64,000 nucleotides of DNA from Paeniglutamicibacter psychrophenolicus (GTDB taxonomy: Bacteria; Actinomycetota; Actinomycetes; Actinomycetales; Micrococcaceae), in assembly GCF_017876575.1 (NCBI RefSeq), contig NZ_JAGIOE010000001.1, positions 2,108,001-2,172,000 on the forward strand, in the 5' to 3' direction. Shown here piece by piece: positions 1-13,720 of this stretch; position 1 is the stretch's first letter, and every line of letters starts with the position of its first letter. The position numbers and the translations under genes are program-made. The notes under the pieces are model-generated. The model was not told where the DNA came from. It did not search any database and saw only the letters and a list, made by a program, of their open reading frames with translations.

Positions 1-26
1 TGCCGCCGACGGAAAGGCTGCCCACC

Positions 27-398
27 ATGGCTAAGCTGTCCACCGAAGAGCTTTTGGAAGCCTTCAAGGAAATGACCATCATCGAGCTCTCCGAGTTCGT
101 AAAGACCTTCGAGGAGACCTTCGAGGTCTCCGCAGCTGCTGTTGCAGTTGCCGGCCCGGCCGCTGGTGCCGCTGAAGCCGAAGAGCAGACCGAATTCGAC
201 GTTATCCTCGAATCGGCCGGCGAAAAGAAGATCGCAGTCATCAAGGAAGTTCGTGCCCTGACTTCGTTGGGTCTGAAGGAAGCCAAGGATATGGTTGACG
301 CCGCTCCGAAGGCCATCCTCGAAGCTGCCACCAAGGAAGCTGCAGAGAAGGCAAAGGAGGCCCTGGAGGCCGCCGGCGCAACGGTTACTGTCAAGTAA
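27..398 (+). CDS. rplL: 50S ribosomal protein bL12 (L7/L12)
   Basis: Stalk protein of the large ribosomal subunit. Dimers bind the L10 base and recruit translational GTPases such as the EF-Tu and EF-G encoded downstream. The 123 residues show an N-terminal dimerisation helix, an Ala/Gly-rich hinge at about residues 38-53 and the C-terminal factor-binding domain with the [13 protein letters not shown] helix. Length is typical. GGAAAGG lies about 10 nt before the ATG. Its usual partner rplJ should be just left of the window. The operon closes at the strong terminator 15 nt downstream. Confidence 0.98.
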   Translation: MAKLSTEELLEAFKEMTIIELSEFVKTFEETFEVSAAAVAVAGPAAGAAEAEEQTEFDVILESAGEKKIAVIKEVRALTSLGLKEAKDMVDAAPKAILEAATKEAAEKAKEALEAAGATVTVK

Positions 399-413
399 CT
401 CTTTGCTTCATTG

Positions 414-453
414 CCTCTGGCCCGCAAACCTCTTGGGTTTGCGGGCCAGAGGT
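414..453 (+). terminator. intrinsic terminator after rplL
   Basis: A perfect 17-bp inverted repeat (414-430 with 436-452) around a short loop begins 15 nt after the rplL stop and is followed by TCTTT. It closes the rplJ-rplL operon and separates it from the acyltransferase gene. Confidence 0.9.
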
Positions 454-602
454 CTTTAACCCCCCGAACTTCCGGAGAAAGAGCTCATGACTTGCTGTGA
501 CATGCATCTCTTGTTGAACTTTGGGGTACCGCAACTAATGTTCTTTGATACCGTAGATAACGGATCTATAACGAACTAAGTCAAGCGCAGGGGGAAGCAG
601 CA

Positions 603-1796
603 ATGTCGCACAACGTCACGGCAACCGTCACCCCCCCGGCCGCCGCAACCCAGACCAAGCCTGCCCATAGAGCTGAAACCCCTCCGAAGCGGGCCCCACG
701 CCTTGCCCTCCTCGACGGACTGCGATTCGCCGCAGCCGTACTGGTGGTGCTCTTTCACTACACCGCGTGGCACCACGGTTTCTGGGGAACCGATGAAGCC
801 AGGGACGCCTGGCCGCTACTCTCCAAGTTCACCGCATACGGCAACATGGGTGTGCAGCTCTTCTTCATCATCAGCGGATTCGTCATCCTGCTCTCCGCCT
901 ACGGAAAAGGTGCCGGACGCTTCATCGGTTCACGGATCGGCCGGCTGTATCCCGCCTACTGGTTCGCCGTGTTGGCCACTGGAACACTAGTGATTTACGT
1001 GTGGCCGCAGATGGGTGCCGGACTGGGCATCAAGGAGCTGCTGGCCAACCTCACGATGTTCCACCCGGCCATGGGCCTGCGACACATCGACGGGGTCTAC
1101 TGGACCTTGTGGGTCGAAATGCGGTTCTACCTGCTTATTCTTGCGCTGATCATGTTGCGTCTGCTGACCATTCGGACAATGACCATCTTGGCCGCCGTCT
1201 GGCCCGTGACTGGCCTGGCATTGCACATCGCGAACCGCGAGGCCGCGGCACAGTTCCTCATGAGTGAATATGCGCCGCTCTTTTGCGGCGGCATCATGCT
1301 CTTCCTCATCTACCGCTTTGGGCACAGCCCGATGCGATGGTCCCTGCTGGCGCTCAATGCCATCATCGCCGCGTTCTTCACGGGTGTGAAGGGACCCGCC
1401 GAGGCACTGGAACTGGTCGGCTATGTCATCCCGGCTTGGCACTATTGGCTGATCATTGCCGGGCTTTTTGCCGCCGTGATCCTGCTGTCGCTCACGCCCC
1501 TGCGCAACGTGCAATGGAAATTCCTGGCCACGTTGGGTGCGCTGACTTATCCGGTCTATCTCTTGCACCAGGTGTGGGGCTGGTGGCTGATCGAGCACCT
1601 TAACCCGGTGCTGGGTCAATATCTGACGCTGTTCCTGGTCGTTGGCATTGTGTTTGGTGCCGCATACCTCGTCCAGAGATTCATTGAACGCCCGCTGGCC
1701 AAACCACTGGCCGCCGCGACCACCAGGTCCCTGGACTACCTGGGCGGCCGGCTCGGGCTCACGAAGAAGATTGAGGCGGCGGCTCGGGATCGCTGA
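603..1796 (+). CDS. acyltransferase 3 family membrane protein (OafA-like)
   Basis: Integral-membrane acyltransferase of the family that O-acylates surface sugars or lipids. The family signature R-L-A-L-L-D-G-L-R-F-A-A, followed by a hydrophobic segment and F-H-Y, lies at about residues 33-57. FFIISGF, RLYPAYWF and the TLWVEMRFY segment follow, with about ten transmembrane helices to residue 360. The 397-residue length fits a stand-alone enzyme without a fused SGNH domain. GGGGGA lies 8 nt before the ATG. It sits alone between rplL and the thiolase locus, so the substrate cannot be inferred. Its 3' end overlaps the convergent ybaK gene by 38 nt. Confidence 0.88.
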   Translation: MSHNVTATVTPPAAATQTKPAHRAETPPKRAPRLALLDGLRFAAAVLVVLFHYTAWHHGFWGTDEARDAWPLLSKFTAYGNMGVQLFFIISGFVILLSAYGKGAGRFIGSRIGRLYPAYWFAVLATGTLVIYVWPQMGAGLGIKELLANLTMFHPAMGLRHIDGVYWTLWVEMRFYLLILALIMLRLLTIRTMTILAAVWPVTGLALHIANREAAAQFLMSEYAPLFCGGIMLFLIYRFGHSPMRWSLLALNAIIAAFFTGVKGPAEALELVGYVIPAWHYWLIIAGLFAAVILLSLTPLRNVQWKFLATLGALTYPVYLLHQVWGWWLIEHLNPVLGQYLTLFLVVGIVFGAAYLVQRFIERPLAKPLAAATTRSLDYLGGRLGLTKKIEAAARDR

Positions 1797-2262
1797 TGTC
1801 GGCCACCGTGGCATCAAGTGCCCCGATCAGGTCCGTCGAATCCACGAACGCCGAATGCCCATGGGCGCCGGCACCGATGCAGATGCGCCCCGGTTCGATG
1901 CCGAAATCAGCGTAGACCGGCCACGGTGTGCGCGAGCCCAGCGGGGTGATGGTGCCGCGCTCGTATCCCGTCGCAGCGAAGGCCACGTCGGAGTGCGGCA
2001 AGGACAACTTGTTCACGCCAAGCAGGGAACGCAACTTGGGCCAGGAAATGACCCTGTCGCCCGGAACCAGGGCAAAGAAGAACGACCCGTCCTTGTGCTT
2101 GACCACCAGCGACTTGATGATCTCGCGCGGCTGGATTCCCAGGAGGCCGGCAGCCTCGGCCAGGCTGCCGGCCGGTGGGCGGGAAACGACTTCGACATCA
2201 AGTCCACGTGCCGATGCGTCATTCATCATCCGTTCCACACCTGCCGGCAGCTGATCCGACAT
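1759..2262 (-). CDS. YbaK/aminoacyl-tRNA editing-domain protein
   Basis: Free-standing member of the YbaK/ProRS-INS family, which deacylates mischarged tRNAs such as Cys-tRNA(Pro) or Ala-tRNA(Pro). The 167 residues cover one editing domain, with the conserved IIKSLVVK strand, the SWPKL region and the G-S-R-T-P-W-P-V-Y loop. The start was placed at MSDQLPAG because GGGAGG lies at a suitable distance inside the end of the thiolase gene, only 5 nt upstream. The two genes are therefore probably co-transcribed and translationally coupled. The C-terminus overlaps the convergent acyltransferase gene. The exact tRNA substrate is not determinable. Confidence 0.88.
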   Translation of the reverse strand: MSDQLPAGVERMMNDASARGLDVEVVSRPPAGSLAEAAGLLGIQPREIIKSLVVKHKDGSFFFALVPGDRVISWPKLRSLLGVNKLSLPHSDVAFAATGYERGTITPLGSRTPWPVYADFGIEPGRICIGAGAHGHSAFVDSTDLIGALDATVADISDPEPPPQSSS

Positions 2263-2267
2263 CTTGC

Positions 2268-3461
2268 CTAGGCCTCCCGGCTCAGCAGCAGGGCATCGCC
2301 CTGGCCGCCGCCGCCGCACAGACTGACGGCGGTCTTGCCGGACCCGCGGCGCTTGAGTTCAAGTGCCGCGGTCAGGGCCAAGCGGGCGCCGGAAGCGCCG
2401 ATCGGGTGGCCGAGCGCAATCGCACCGCCGTGGATGTTGGTCTTTTCCAGCGGGTAGTCCAGGTCCTTCAGCGACTGGCAGGCCACAGCGCCGAAGGCCT
2501 CGTTGATCTCAATGAAATCAAGATCCGAGGTGGTCCAGCCCTGGGTCTTCAGCGCGGCGGCAATCGAGTGCGACGGCTGGGAATGCAGTGAGTTGTCGGG
2601 GCCGGCGACCTGGCCGGCCGCCCCGATGGTCGCCAGGACCTCCAGGTTGTGCGAATCGGCGTATGCGCGCGAGGTGACGATGACCGCTGCGGCCCCGTCC
2701 GACAGGGGAGAGGAGTTGCCGGCGGTAATGCTGCCGTCCTTGGCGAAGGCCGGGCGCAACCCGGCCAAGGTTTCGACGGTCGTGTTCGACCGGATGCCCT
2801 CATCGGTGTCGACTACCAAGGCATCGCCCTTGCGCTGCGGGATGCTGACCGGCACGATCTCCTCGGCAAAGACGCCCGATTCGACGGCGGCTGCGGCACG
2901 CTGGTGCGATGCCGCGGCAACCTCGTCCTGCTGGAGTCGCGTCAGGCCCAGTTCGGTGTTCTTGGTTTCGGTGCTCACACCCATCGAGTTCCCGTCGAAG
3001 GCGTCGGTCAGCCCGTCGTTGGCGACAGAGTCGATTGCGGTGATGTTCCCGTAGGTCCAGCCCTTGCGTGAACCCGGCAGCAGGTGCGGGGTCTGCGACA
3101 TGGATTCCTGGCCGCCGGCAACCACAACGTCGGCATCGCCCACGCGGATCAGCCGCGCCGCATCGGTGACGGCTGCGAGTCCGGAGAGGCAGACCTTGTT
3201 CAGCGTGGTGGCATTGACGTCCCAGCCGATCCCGGCCGCGATCGAGCTCTGGCGGGCAGGGTTCTGGCCGCAGCCGGCCTGGACCACATGCCCCATGATG
3301 ACAGCCTGCACGTCTCCGACCGCGACGCCCGAGCGTTCCAGTGCCCCGCGGATGGCGGCGGCACCTAGGTCAACGGCACTGAGGGTGGAGAGCTGGCCAT
3401 TGAGGCGGCCGAAGGGGGTGCGCGCTCCGGCGACTATGACTGCGTCTCGTGGTGAGGACAT
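2268..3461 (-). CDS. acetyl-CoA C-acetyltransferase (thiolase)
   Basis: Thiolase that condenses two acetyl-CoA to acetoacetyl-CoA or cleaves it in the reverse direction. The 397 residues carry the acyl-accepting Cys91 in K-V-C-L-S-G-L, the catalytic His in G-H-P-I-G-A-S-G and the second Cys in S-L-C-G-G-G-G. This is the full catalytic set at the usual spacing. It is transcribed divergently from rpoB and leads a two-gene unit with ybaK. No fatty-acid or butanoate genes are adjacent, so degradative and biosynthetic roles cannot be separated. The symbol atoB/thlA would be plausible but is not certain. Confidence 0.93.
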   Translation of the reverse strand: MSSPRDAVIVAGARTPFGRLNGQLSTLSAVDLGAAAIRGALERSGVAVGDVQAVIMGHVVQAGCGQNPARQSSIAAGIGWDVNATTLNKVCLSGLAAVTDAARLIRVGDADVVVAGGQESMSQTPHLLPGSRKGWTYGNITAIDSVANDGLTDAFDGNSMGVSTETKNTELGLTRLQQDEVAAASHQRAAAAVESGVFAEEIVPVSIPQRKGDALVVDTDEGIRSNTTVETLAGLRPAFAKDGSITAGNSSPLSDGAAAVIVTSRAYADSHNLEVLATIGAAGQVAGPDNSLHSQPSHSIAAALKTQGWTTSDLDFIEINEAFGAVACQSLKDLDYPLEKTNIHGGAIALGHPIGASGARLALTAALELKRRGSGKTAVSLCGGGGQGDALLLSREA

Positions 3462-3610
3462 GATTGCTGATCTCGCTTTCGGGGGTTGCGGTGAAACAAC
3501 TGCTACCTCTACGCTAGCGCGCTGTGGCTTGGACCACAGGACTTCTACCCAACAGTGATGGAAATCTCATCGAAATCGGCTGCTGGGGTGCCGGGTTGCA
3601 CGCAAGCCGA

Positions 3611-3639
3611 TGGACATGGTAAGTCGCATGGTGTAGCGT
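3611..3639 (+). promoter_or_regulatory. candidate rpoBC promoter
   Basis: TGGACA (3611-3616) and TAGCGT (3634-3639) are separated by 17 bp in the 309-bp gap between the divergent thiolase gene and rpoB. They match sigma-A-type TTGACA/TANNNT. A start near 3646 would give a leader of about 125 nt. Inference from motif only. Confidence 0.4.
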
Positions 3640-3770
3640 GGAGATTTGCGTCTTCTCTTTTCATCTCCGGCCTTCATATAGCGGTGGGCCTGCTCAGCGG
3701 TGCTGTAAACAGTGAAACTGTTCACAGAGAGACGACGCCGGAAACCTGACGGTCTGTGGAAGGATCCATC

Positions 3771-6700
3771 TTGGTCGCCTCGAGCACCTCTAACAACCAA
3801 ACCGCTAGTTCGGCCCGCAGCGCGGAATATGCTGGCCGACTTTCTTTTGCAAAGATTCACGAACCACTTGACGTCCCGAACCTCTTGGCACTTCAGACCG
3901 AGAGCTTCGACTGGCTCATCGGCAACGAGCGCTGGAAGAACCGTCTGGCATACGCCCAGACCATTGGTGACACCAGTGTAGCCAACGTCTCTGGCCTGGC
4001 CGAGATCTTCGAAGAGATCTCCCCGATTGAAGACTTCCAGGAGACCATGTCCCTGAGCTTCTCGGAGCCGGAGTTCGCTGATCCCAAGTACACGATGGCC
4101 GAGTGCAAGGACCGCGACGCAACATACGCGGCTCCGCTGTACGTCAAGGCCGAGTTCATGAACAACAACACGGGCGAAATCAAGCAGCAGACCGTGTTCA
4201 TGGGCGACTTCCCGCTGATGACCGACAAGGGCACCTTCATCATCAACGGCACCGAGCGTGTCGTGGTGTCCCAGCTCGTGCGTTCCCCGGGAGCCTACTT
4301 CGAGCGCACCCCCGACAAGACCAGTGACAAGGACATCTTCACCGCGAAGATCATCCCGTCGCGTGGTGCTTGGTTCGAACTCGAAATCGACAAGCGCGAT
4401 CAGGTCGGCGTACGCCTCGACCGCAAGCGCAAGCAGTCGGTCACCGTCCTGCTCAAGGCCCTTGGCTGGACCGAAGGTCGCATCCTCGAGGAATTCGGTC
4501 AGTACGACTCGATCCGCGCCACCCTGGAGAAGGACACCACCGATACCCAGGAAGAAGCACTCCTGGATATCTACCGCAAGCTTCGCCCGGGCGAGCCGCC
4601 GACGGTCGATGCCGCACAGGCGTTGCTGAAGAACCTCTACTTCGAGGCGAAGCGCTACGACCTGGCCAAGGTTGGCCGTTACAAGATCAACCGCAAGCTC
4701 GGTGTCGACACTCCGCTAAACTCCCCGGACGCATCGGTACTGAACATCGACGACATCGTCGCAATGATCAAGTTCCTTGTTGCCCTGCACGCAGGCGAGA
4801 AGACCACCCCGGGCATCCGCGATGGCAAGCCTGTCGACCTCACCGTCAGCATCGATGACATCGACCACTTCGGCAACCGTCGCATCCGCGCCGTGGGCGA
4901 ATTGATCGAGAACCAGGTCCGCACGGGTCTTTCCCGCATGGAGCGCGTGGTTCGCGAACGCATGACCACCCAGGACGTCGAGGCGATCACCCCGCAGACG
5001 CTGATCAACATCCGCCCGGTTGTTGCAGCGATCAAGGAGTTCTTCGGAACCTCCCAGCTCTCGCAGTTCATGGACCAGAACAACCCGCTGGCCGGTCTGA
5101 CGCACAAGCGTCGTCTCTCCGCGCTGGGCCCGGGCGGTCTGTCCCGTGACCGTGCAGGCATGGAAGTTCGAGACGTCCACCCGTCCCACTACGGACGTAT
5201 GTGCCCGATTGAAACCCCTGAAGGCCCGAACATTGGTCTGATCGGCTCGTTGGCTACCTACGGACGCATCAACGCCTTCGGCTTCATCGAAACCCCGTAC
5301 CGCCAGGTCGTCAACGGCCAGGTCACCGGCCAGATCGATTACCTGACCGCGGACGACGAGCTGGACCACTTCATCGCACAGGCCAACGCGCCGCTGAGCG
5401 AGGATGGCCACTTCATCGAAGATGGCGTCCTGGTTCGTGAAAAGGGCGGTGGCGGCGAGCCCGTCATCGTTGAGCCGCACGAGATCGCATACATGGACGT
5501 TTCCCCGCGCCAGATGGTGTCCGTGGCAACCGCCCTGATTCCGTTCCTCGAGCACGACGATGCCAACCGCGCACTCATGGGTGCCAACATGCAGCGCCAG
5601 GCTGTGCCGCTGCTGGCTTCCGAGTCCCCGCTCGTGGGCACCGGCATGGAGAAGTTCGCAGCAGTGGATGCCGGCGACTCCGTCGTTGCCTCCACCGGCG
5701 GCGTGGTCTCCGAGGTCTCGGCCGACCTGGTCACCGTCATGAACGACGACGGCACCGAGACGGCCTACCCGATCATGAAGTTTGCACGCTCCAACCAGGG
5801 CAACGCATACAACCAGCGCGTGATGGTTTCCGAGGGCGACCGGGTTGACTACAACTCGATCATCGCCGACGGCCCGTCCACCGACAAGGGCGAGCTCGCC
5901 CTGGGCAAGAACCTCCTCGTGGCGTTCATGTCCTGGGAAGGCCACAACTTCGAGGATGCGATCATCCTTTCGCAGCGCATGGTCTCCGACGACGTGCTGA
6001 CCTCGATCCACATCGAAGAGCACGAAGTCGATGCCCGTGACACCAAGCTCGGTGCCGAGGAGATCACCCGGGACATCCCGAACGTCTCCGAGGAAATCCT
6101 GGCGCAGCTCGACGAGCGCGGCATCATCCACATCGGTGCCGAGGTCGAAGCCGGCGACATCCTCGTTGGCCGTGTCACGCCCAAGGGCGAGACCGAGCTG
6201 ACCCCGGAAGAGCGCCTGTTGCGCGCCATCTTCGGCGAGAAGTCCCGCGAAGTGCGCGACACCTCCCTGAAGGTGCCGCACGGCGAGTCCGGCGTGGTCA
6301 TCGGTGTTCGCATCTTCGATCGCGACAACGACGACGACCTGCCCCCGGGCGTCAACCAGCTGGTCCGCGTTTACGTGGCCCAGAAGCGCAAGATCACCAA
6401 CGGTGACAAGCTCGCCGGCCGCCACGGCAACAAGGGCGTCATCTCCAAGATCCTGCCGATCGAGGACATGCCGTTCCTGGAAGACGGAACCGCCGTCGAC
6501 ATCGTCCTGAACCCGTTGGGTGTTCCGGGTCGAATGAACGTCGGACAGGTCCTGGAAATCCACCTGGCCTGGGCCGCGAAGCAGGGCTGGAAGATCGAGG
6601 GCGAGCCCGAGTGGGTCAAGAACCTGCCGGCCCTCCCGCGTGAAATGGGATCCACCAAGGTTGCCAGCCCCGTCTTCGACGGTGCGTCGGAGGACGAAAT

Positions 6701-7277
6701 CCGCGGGCTGCTCGACCACACTGCGGTGACCCGCGACGGCGTGCGCCTGATCGGCAACTCCGGCAAGACCCGTCTGTTTGACGGCCGCTCCGGCGAGCCG
6801 TTCCCGGATCCGGTCTCCGTGGGCTACATGTACATCCTGAAGCTCCACCACCTGGTGGACGACAAGATCCACGCCCGCTCCACCGGCCCGTACTCCATGA
6901 TCACCCAGCAGCCGCTGGGTGGTAAGGCACAGTTCGGTGGCCAGCGCTTTGGTGAGATGGAAGTGTGGGCCCTGGAGGCCTACGGTGCCGCATACACCTT
7001 GCAGGAACTGCTCACGATCAAGTCCGATGACATCCACGGTCGCGTGAAGGTCTACGAGGCGATCGTCAAGGGCGAGAACATCCCGGAGCCTGGCGTTCCG
7101 GAATCGTTCAAGGTCCTGATCAAGGAAATGCAGTCGTTGTGCTTGAACGTCGAGGTCCTTGGAACCGACGGCCAAACCATCGAAATGCGAGACTCGGATG
7201 AAGAAGTCTTCCGGGCCGCGGAAGAACTCGGCATCGACCTTTCCCGGTCGGAACCGAACTCCGTCGAAGAAGTTTAG
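3771..7277 (+). CDS. rpoB: DNA-directed RNA polymerase subunit beta
   Basis: Catalytic beta subunit of RNA polymerase. The chain has 1168 residues from TTG at 3771. That start was chosen because GGAAGGA ends 6 nt before it. An in-frame GTG at 3756 has no such site. The rifampicin pocket is intact, with D435, H445 and S450 in the [13 protein letters not shown] and [13 protein letters not shown] blocks, but position 441 is Ala where many bacteria have Ser. The [15 protein letters not shown] and GNKGVISKI motifs are present. It lies upstream of rpoC across a long structured spacer and probably shares its transcript. Confidence 0.98.
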   Translation: MVASSTSNNQTASSARSAEYAGRLSFAKIHEPLDVPNLLALQTESFDWLIGNERWKNRLAYAQTIGDTSVANVSGLAEIFEEISPIEDFQETMSLSFSEPEFADPKYTMAECKDRDATYAAPLYVKAEFMNNNTGEIKQQTVFMGDFPLMTDKGTFIINGTERVVVSQLVRSPGAYFERTPDKTSDKDIFTAKIIPSRGAWFELEIDKRDQVGVRLDRKRKQSVTVLLKALGWTEGRILEEFGQYDSIRATLEKDTTDTQEEALLDIYRKLRPGEPPTVDAAQALLKNLYFEAKRYDLAKVGRYKINRKLGVDTPLNSPDASVLNIDDIVAMIKFLVALHAGEKTTPGIRDGKPVDLTVSIDDIDHFGNRRIRAVGELIENQVRTGLSRMERVVRERMTTQDVEAITPQTLINIRPVVAAIKEFFGTSQLSQFMDQNNPLAGLTHKRRLSALGPGGLSRDRAGMEVRDVHPSHYGRMCPIETPEGPNIGLIGSLATYGRINAFGFIETPYRQVVNGQVTGQIDYLTADDELDHFIAQANAPLSEDGHFIEDGVLVREKGGGGEPVIVEPHEIAYMDVSPRQMVSVATALIPFLEHDDANRALMGANMQRQAVPLLASESPLVGTGMEKFAAVDAGDSVVASTGGVVSEVSADLVTVMNDDGTETAYPIMKFARSNQGNAYNQRVMVSEGDRVDYNSIIADGPSTDKGELALGKNLLVAFMSWEGHNFEDAIILSQRMVSDDVLTSIHIEEHEVDARDTKLGAEEITRDIPNVSEEILAQLDERGIIHIGAEVEAGDILVGRVTPKGETELTPEERLLRAIFGEKSREVRDTSLKVPHGESGVVIGVRIFDRDNDDDLPPGVNQLVRVYVAQKRKITNGDKLAGRHGNKGVISKILPIEDMPFLEDGTAVDIVLNPLGVPGRMNVGQVLEIHLAWAAKQGWKIEGEPEWVKNLPALPREMGSTKVASPVFDGASEDEIRGLLDHTAVTRDGVRLIGNSGKTRLFDGRSGEPFPDPVSVGYMYILKLHHLVDDKIHARSTGPYSMITQQPLGGKAQFGGQRFGEMEVWALEAYGAAYTLQELLTIKSDDIHGRVKVYEAIVKGENIPEPGVPESFKVLIKEMQSLCLNVEVLGTDGQTIEMRDSDEEVFRAAEELGIDLSRSEPNSVEEV

Positions 7278-7297
7278 TTCGCGCCAAGTGAGCCTTT

Positions 7298-7434
7298 GTT
7301 CCCGGGTACAGCGGAGGGGCACGCAGCAATGCGTCCCCCCGCTCGCCCGGGAACAGCGGACCAGCTTGCAAGGACTGAAACTCTTTCAGACCCACGGTGA
7401 GCGCCCAGCCAACAGGTTGGGCGAACACCTCACC
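7298..7434 (+). other. two large hairpins in the rpoB-rpoC spacer
   Basis: The 198-nt spacer holds two stem-loops. The first pairs 7298-7306 with 7346-7354 perfectly and continues inward through 7311-7319 with 7335-7342 and 7322-7324 with 7331-7333. The second pairs 7402-7410 with 7415-7423 around AACA, and 7396-7401 with 7429-7434. Neither has a U-tract, so they look like RNA processing or regulatory structures rather than terminators. Confidence 0.6.
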
Positions 7435-7475
7435 ACATTAGACTTCAGAGAACTTAGAAGAGAGATAAGGACCAT

Positions 7476-11369
<3,894 letters not shown>

Positions 11370-11375
11370 GGCGTA

Positions 11376-11408
11376 GTTCTTCTTCCCGGCATCGCCGGGA
11401 AGAAGAAC
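11376..11408 (+). terminator. first hairpin after rpoC
   Basis: A perfect 15-bp inverted repeat (11376-11390 with 11394-11408) with a 3-nt loop starts 6 nt after the rpoC stop. It lacks a U-tract and may protect the 3' end or act together with the next hairpin. Confidence 0.6.
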
Positions 11409-11416
11409 ACGTAACG

Positions 11417-11487
11417 AGGCCGGCCCGTGCCGCACTTCCCGCTCCTTGAAAGAGGAGCAGGGGAGTGCGGTGCGGGCCGGCCTTTTT
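11417..11487 (+). terminator. intrinsic terminator of rpoBC
   Basis: A long GC-rich stem of about 30 bp, with a minor mismatch, is formed by 11417-11446 and the complementary run ending at 11482. The loop is small and TTTTT follows at 11483-11487. It is the strongest terminator signature in this part of the window. Confidence 0.9.
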
Positions 11488-11887
11488 CATGCCCAAGGGT
11501 GCCGGTCCCGTATCGGGGGACCTGGGCCCGGGGCCTGGCCGCAAGTGCTGGTGGCAGGTGTCCGGGCGGGTACACGACGGTGTCACGGTTCGCAGATGGT
11601 GTGGGAACAGTTGTAAATGCACCCAGGTTTCGACGGGTGGTCCCCTGATGCACACGATTGCGGGGCAGCACGTGCGGTCTCATTTCGCGGAATGATGCGG
11701 AATTTCGGACGCGCACGAGAGCGGCCATGGGCTTGTGCACCTAGGTGACAAGTTGCCTGGTGATGTCTTGGCAAGCGGAGGAATGGTGACAGGTGCCGAG
11801 CGCTTCTGCATGGGACCGAACGGCCTTGCCGCTTCCGCTTTGGAAGGCATGCAACGTGAACCTCGGAGGGGCCGGGCGGTGTGCCGG
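11488..11887. other. 400-bp gap without a recognised feature
   Basis: Between the rpoC terminator and the 3' end of the HNH endonuclease gene I see no convincing coding frame with a ribosome binding site, no tRNA-like cloverleaf and no repeat. Open frames here run on opposite the endonuclease gene and look like shadows of it. Confidence 0.5.
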
Positions 11888-13672
11888 TCAGCCGATGGCC
11901 TTGGCTCTCGGGTGGAAGATCCAATTTCGGCGGAGCCGCTGTTCGGGATCACGGGCCTTGTTTTGCAAGACGTAGGGGATCGAATTCACCACCACGATCT
12001 TGAAGTGTCCGGCATGGAAGGAAGCATGGCATGCCGGGCAAAGAAGCGCGCCATTGGCCAGGTTGGTTTCGCCGCCGAGGTACCAGGGCTTGATGTGGTT
12101 CGCTTCGCAGCGGTGCCCTGCCATGCTGCACCCGGGATTGATGCAGCCCCTGTCTCGCAGCATCATGGCCCGTCTTTGTGCACGGTTGAAGAAGCGTTGG
12201 GTCCTGCCGAGATCCAAAGGTTGCGACTCCGTCCCCAGCACGGCGGGAATGACGTTGGCGGAACAGGCGAGTCTTCGCGCGTAGCCGGCCGAAACCAGGT
12301 GGTTGTGGCTGGTGATGCCCGGGTCGTTCAGCTTCCCGATCAGGGAATCCCAGGAAATCGTGACGATCAATTCCACATTGGGCCTCATGGGCAGATCCGG
12401 CGCGGCTTCCTGATCACCGTCGGCAACGAAGCGCGCGGAATCGAACAGGAACTGGAGCAAGCTCCTTGCCTTCAGCCGTTCCCGGGCCGCTGCCGGCGTT
12501 TCGCCGGGCTGGAGCTGCAACCCGGGCATCTGGTCTTCGGCGCTTCCCGGCAGTCCAACATCTGTAAACCCTGCTCGCGGACGCTGGTCTTCGGGCATAT
12601 CGGGATCGACGGCCCACGGCGGGATCAGATGCGCAGCCGGGGAAAGGGGGCCGGTCGAAAGGCCCGGAAGCTCGGGTTGCCCACCGGCATATTCCCCTGG
12701 CTGTTGCCCATTGCTGTCTCCAGCGGGGGATGTGGCGTCACGTCCGAATGCGGACCGCGGATTGGAGAGTTGGTCCGATAGCTTCTGGAGCATCTCATGT
12801 CCCCGGAGGTCGGTGCAGAGCTCCCAGATGAATCCGCGTGACTGCTTGCCCTTGTAACGCAGCCCGACGTGGGCTTCCATCTCCGCCTCGCTGCGTTCCA
12901 GCGCGCAAGCGTCGAGTTCCGCGCAGAAGCGCTTGAAAAGCTGGGCGGTGCCGGCGGTGTTCCTGTCTGCCAATGATTCGGCGAGCTGCTGCTCAATGGC
13001 CGCGGCTGTTGCCACGGGATCCTGCTGGGCATCGATGCCTGGTTGCAGCGCGAGCATTCGCCGGGCGGCGAGTGCGACCTGGTGGGGGTCGGCCGAACCG
13101 TCATTGAACACGCTGGCCAGCTGCCCAAAGCGCGGCGGGACAACGGAGCCGTTGAACCCAGCATGGGGGAGCAGCAGGTCGTGAACGATGATCCGGTGCT
13201 TGGCCTGGGCAAAGGAAAGTTGCAGCTGGTCCTTGACCAGCTCGGTGGCGTCCTTGAACAGCATCTTGGTCCCGGGAGCGTTGCGCTGGTCATCGGGCAG
13301 CGAAGTGCTTCCTCCGATGAATGCAGCCAAGTCGCGATGCACTTCTTGAAGCCGGGCAAGGGGTTCTTCCCGCAGGGTGTGGGCCTCGGTTTCCTCGAGT
13401 TTCCCCGCTGCAACGATCTGGGCGCGGCCGGCGGTCCGGGCCAGGTCCTCGGTCAGCAGTGCCAGGAAGACGGCCCTGGCAGGCGACGAGGAGACGGCTT
13501 GTGCGAGGTCGTCATGGAGGATCTTCTGCATGGAGTTCAGGACGGCGAGCAGGCGCAACTTTTCGTCCACCGTGGCTGCGGATGGGTTTGCATCCGGGCC
13601 TTCAGTGGACGGAGCCAGGATTTGCTGGAGACCAGCCAATCCGGCAGTCGCGAGTGTTGCCGTCGTCGTCAT
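11888..13672 (-). CDS. DUF222 / HNH endonuclease family protein
   Basis: Member of the actinobacterial DUF222-HNH family, often multicopy and of unknown role. The long N-terminal helical region is the DUF222 part. The C-terminal HNH module at about residues 510-555 has paired cysteines (C-I-N-P-G-C and C-P-A-C-H) around C-E-A-N-H-I-K-P-W and G-G-E-T-N-L-A-N-G. The cysteines probably hold a structural zinc and the histidines form the nuclease centre. The start is uncertain: ATG at 13672 has GGTGG upstream, while in-frame ATGs at 13684 and 13720 would add 4 or 16 residues. No intein, intron or mobile-element ends are visible nearby. Confidence 0.85.
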   Translation of the reverse strand: MTTTATLATAGLAGLQQILAPSTEGPDANPSAATVDEKLRLLAVLNSMQKILHDDLAQAVSSSPARAVFLALLTEDLARTAGRAQIVAAGKLEETEAHTLREEPLARLQEVHRDLAAFIGGSTSLPDDQRNAPGTKMLFKDATELVKDQLQLSFAQAKHRIIVHDLLLPHAGFNGSVVPPRFGQLASVFNDGSADPHQVALAARRMLALQPGIDAQQDPVATAAAIEQQLAESLADRNTAGTAQLFKRFCAELDACALERSEAEMEAHVGLRYKGKQSRGFIWELCTDLRGHEMLQKLSDQLSNPRSAFGRDATSPAGDSNGQQPGEYAGGQPELPGLSTGPLSPAAHLIPPWAVDPDMPEDQRPRAGFTDVGLPGSAEDQMPGLQLQPGETPAAARERLKARSLLQFLFDSARFVADGDQEAAPDLPMRPNVELIVTISWDSLIGKLNDPGITSHNHLVSAGYARRLACSANVIPAVLGTESQPLDLGRTQRFFNRAQRRAMMLRDRGCINPGCSMAGHRCEANHIKPWYLGGETNLANGALLCPACHASFHAGHFKIVVVNSIPYVLQNKARDPEQRLRRNWIFHPRAKAIG

Positions 13673-13720
13673 GCCATCCACCATGGACCTTTGCCGGGTC
13701 GAAATGTTGGGTCTGGGCAA

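Noticed and set aside
11735-12781. 348-codon plus-strand frame opposite the HNH endonuclease
   Set aside because: It overlaps a well-supported endonuclease with a full HNH motif on the other strand. No ribosome binding site or recognisable domain.
11888-13720. HNH gene as part of a mobile element or homing endonuclease
   Set aside because: No inverted repeats, target duplications, intein or intron borders, transposase or composition shift were seen. The DUF222 family is common and chromosomal.
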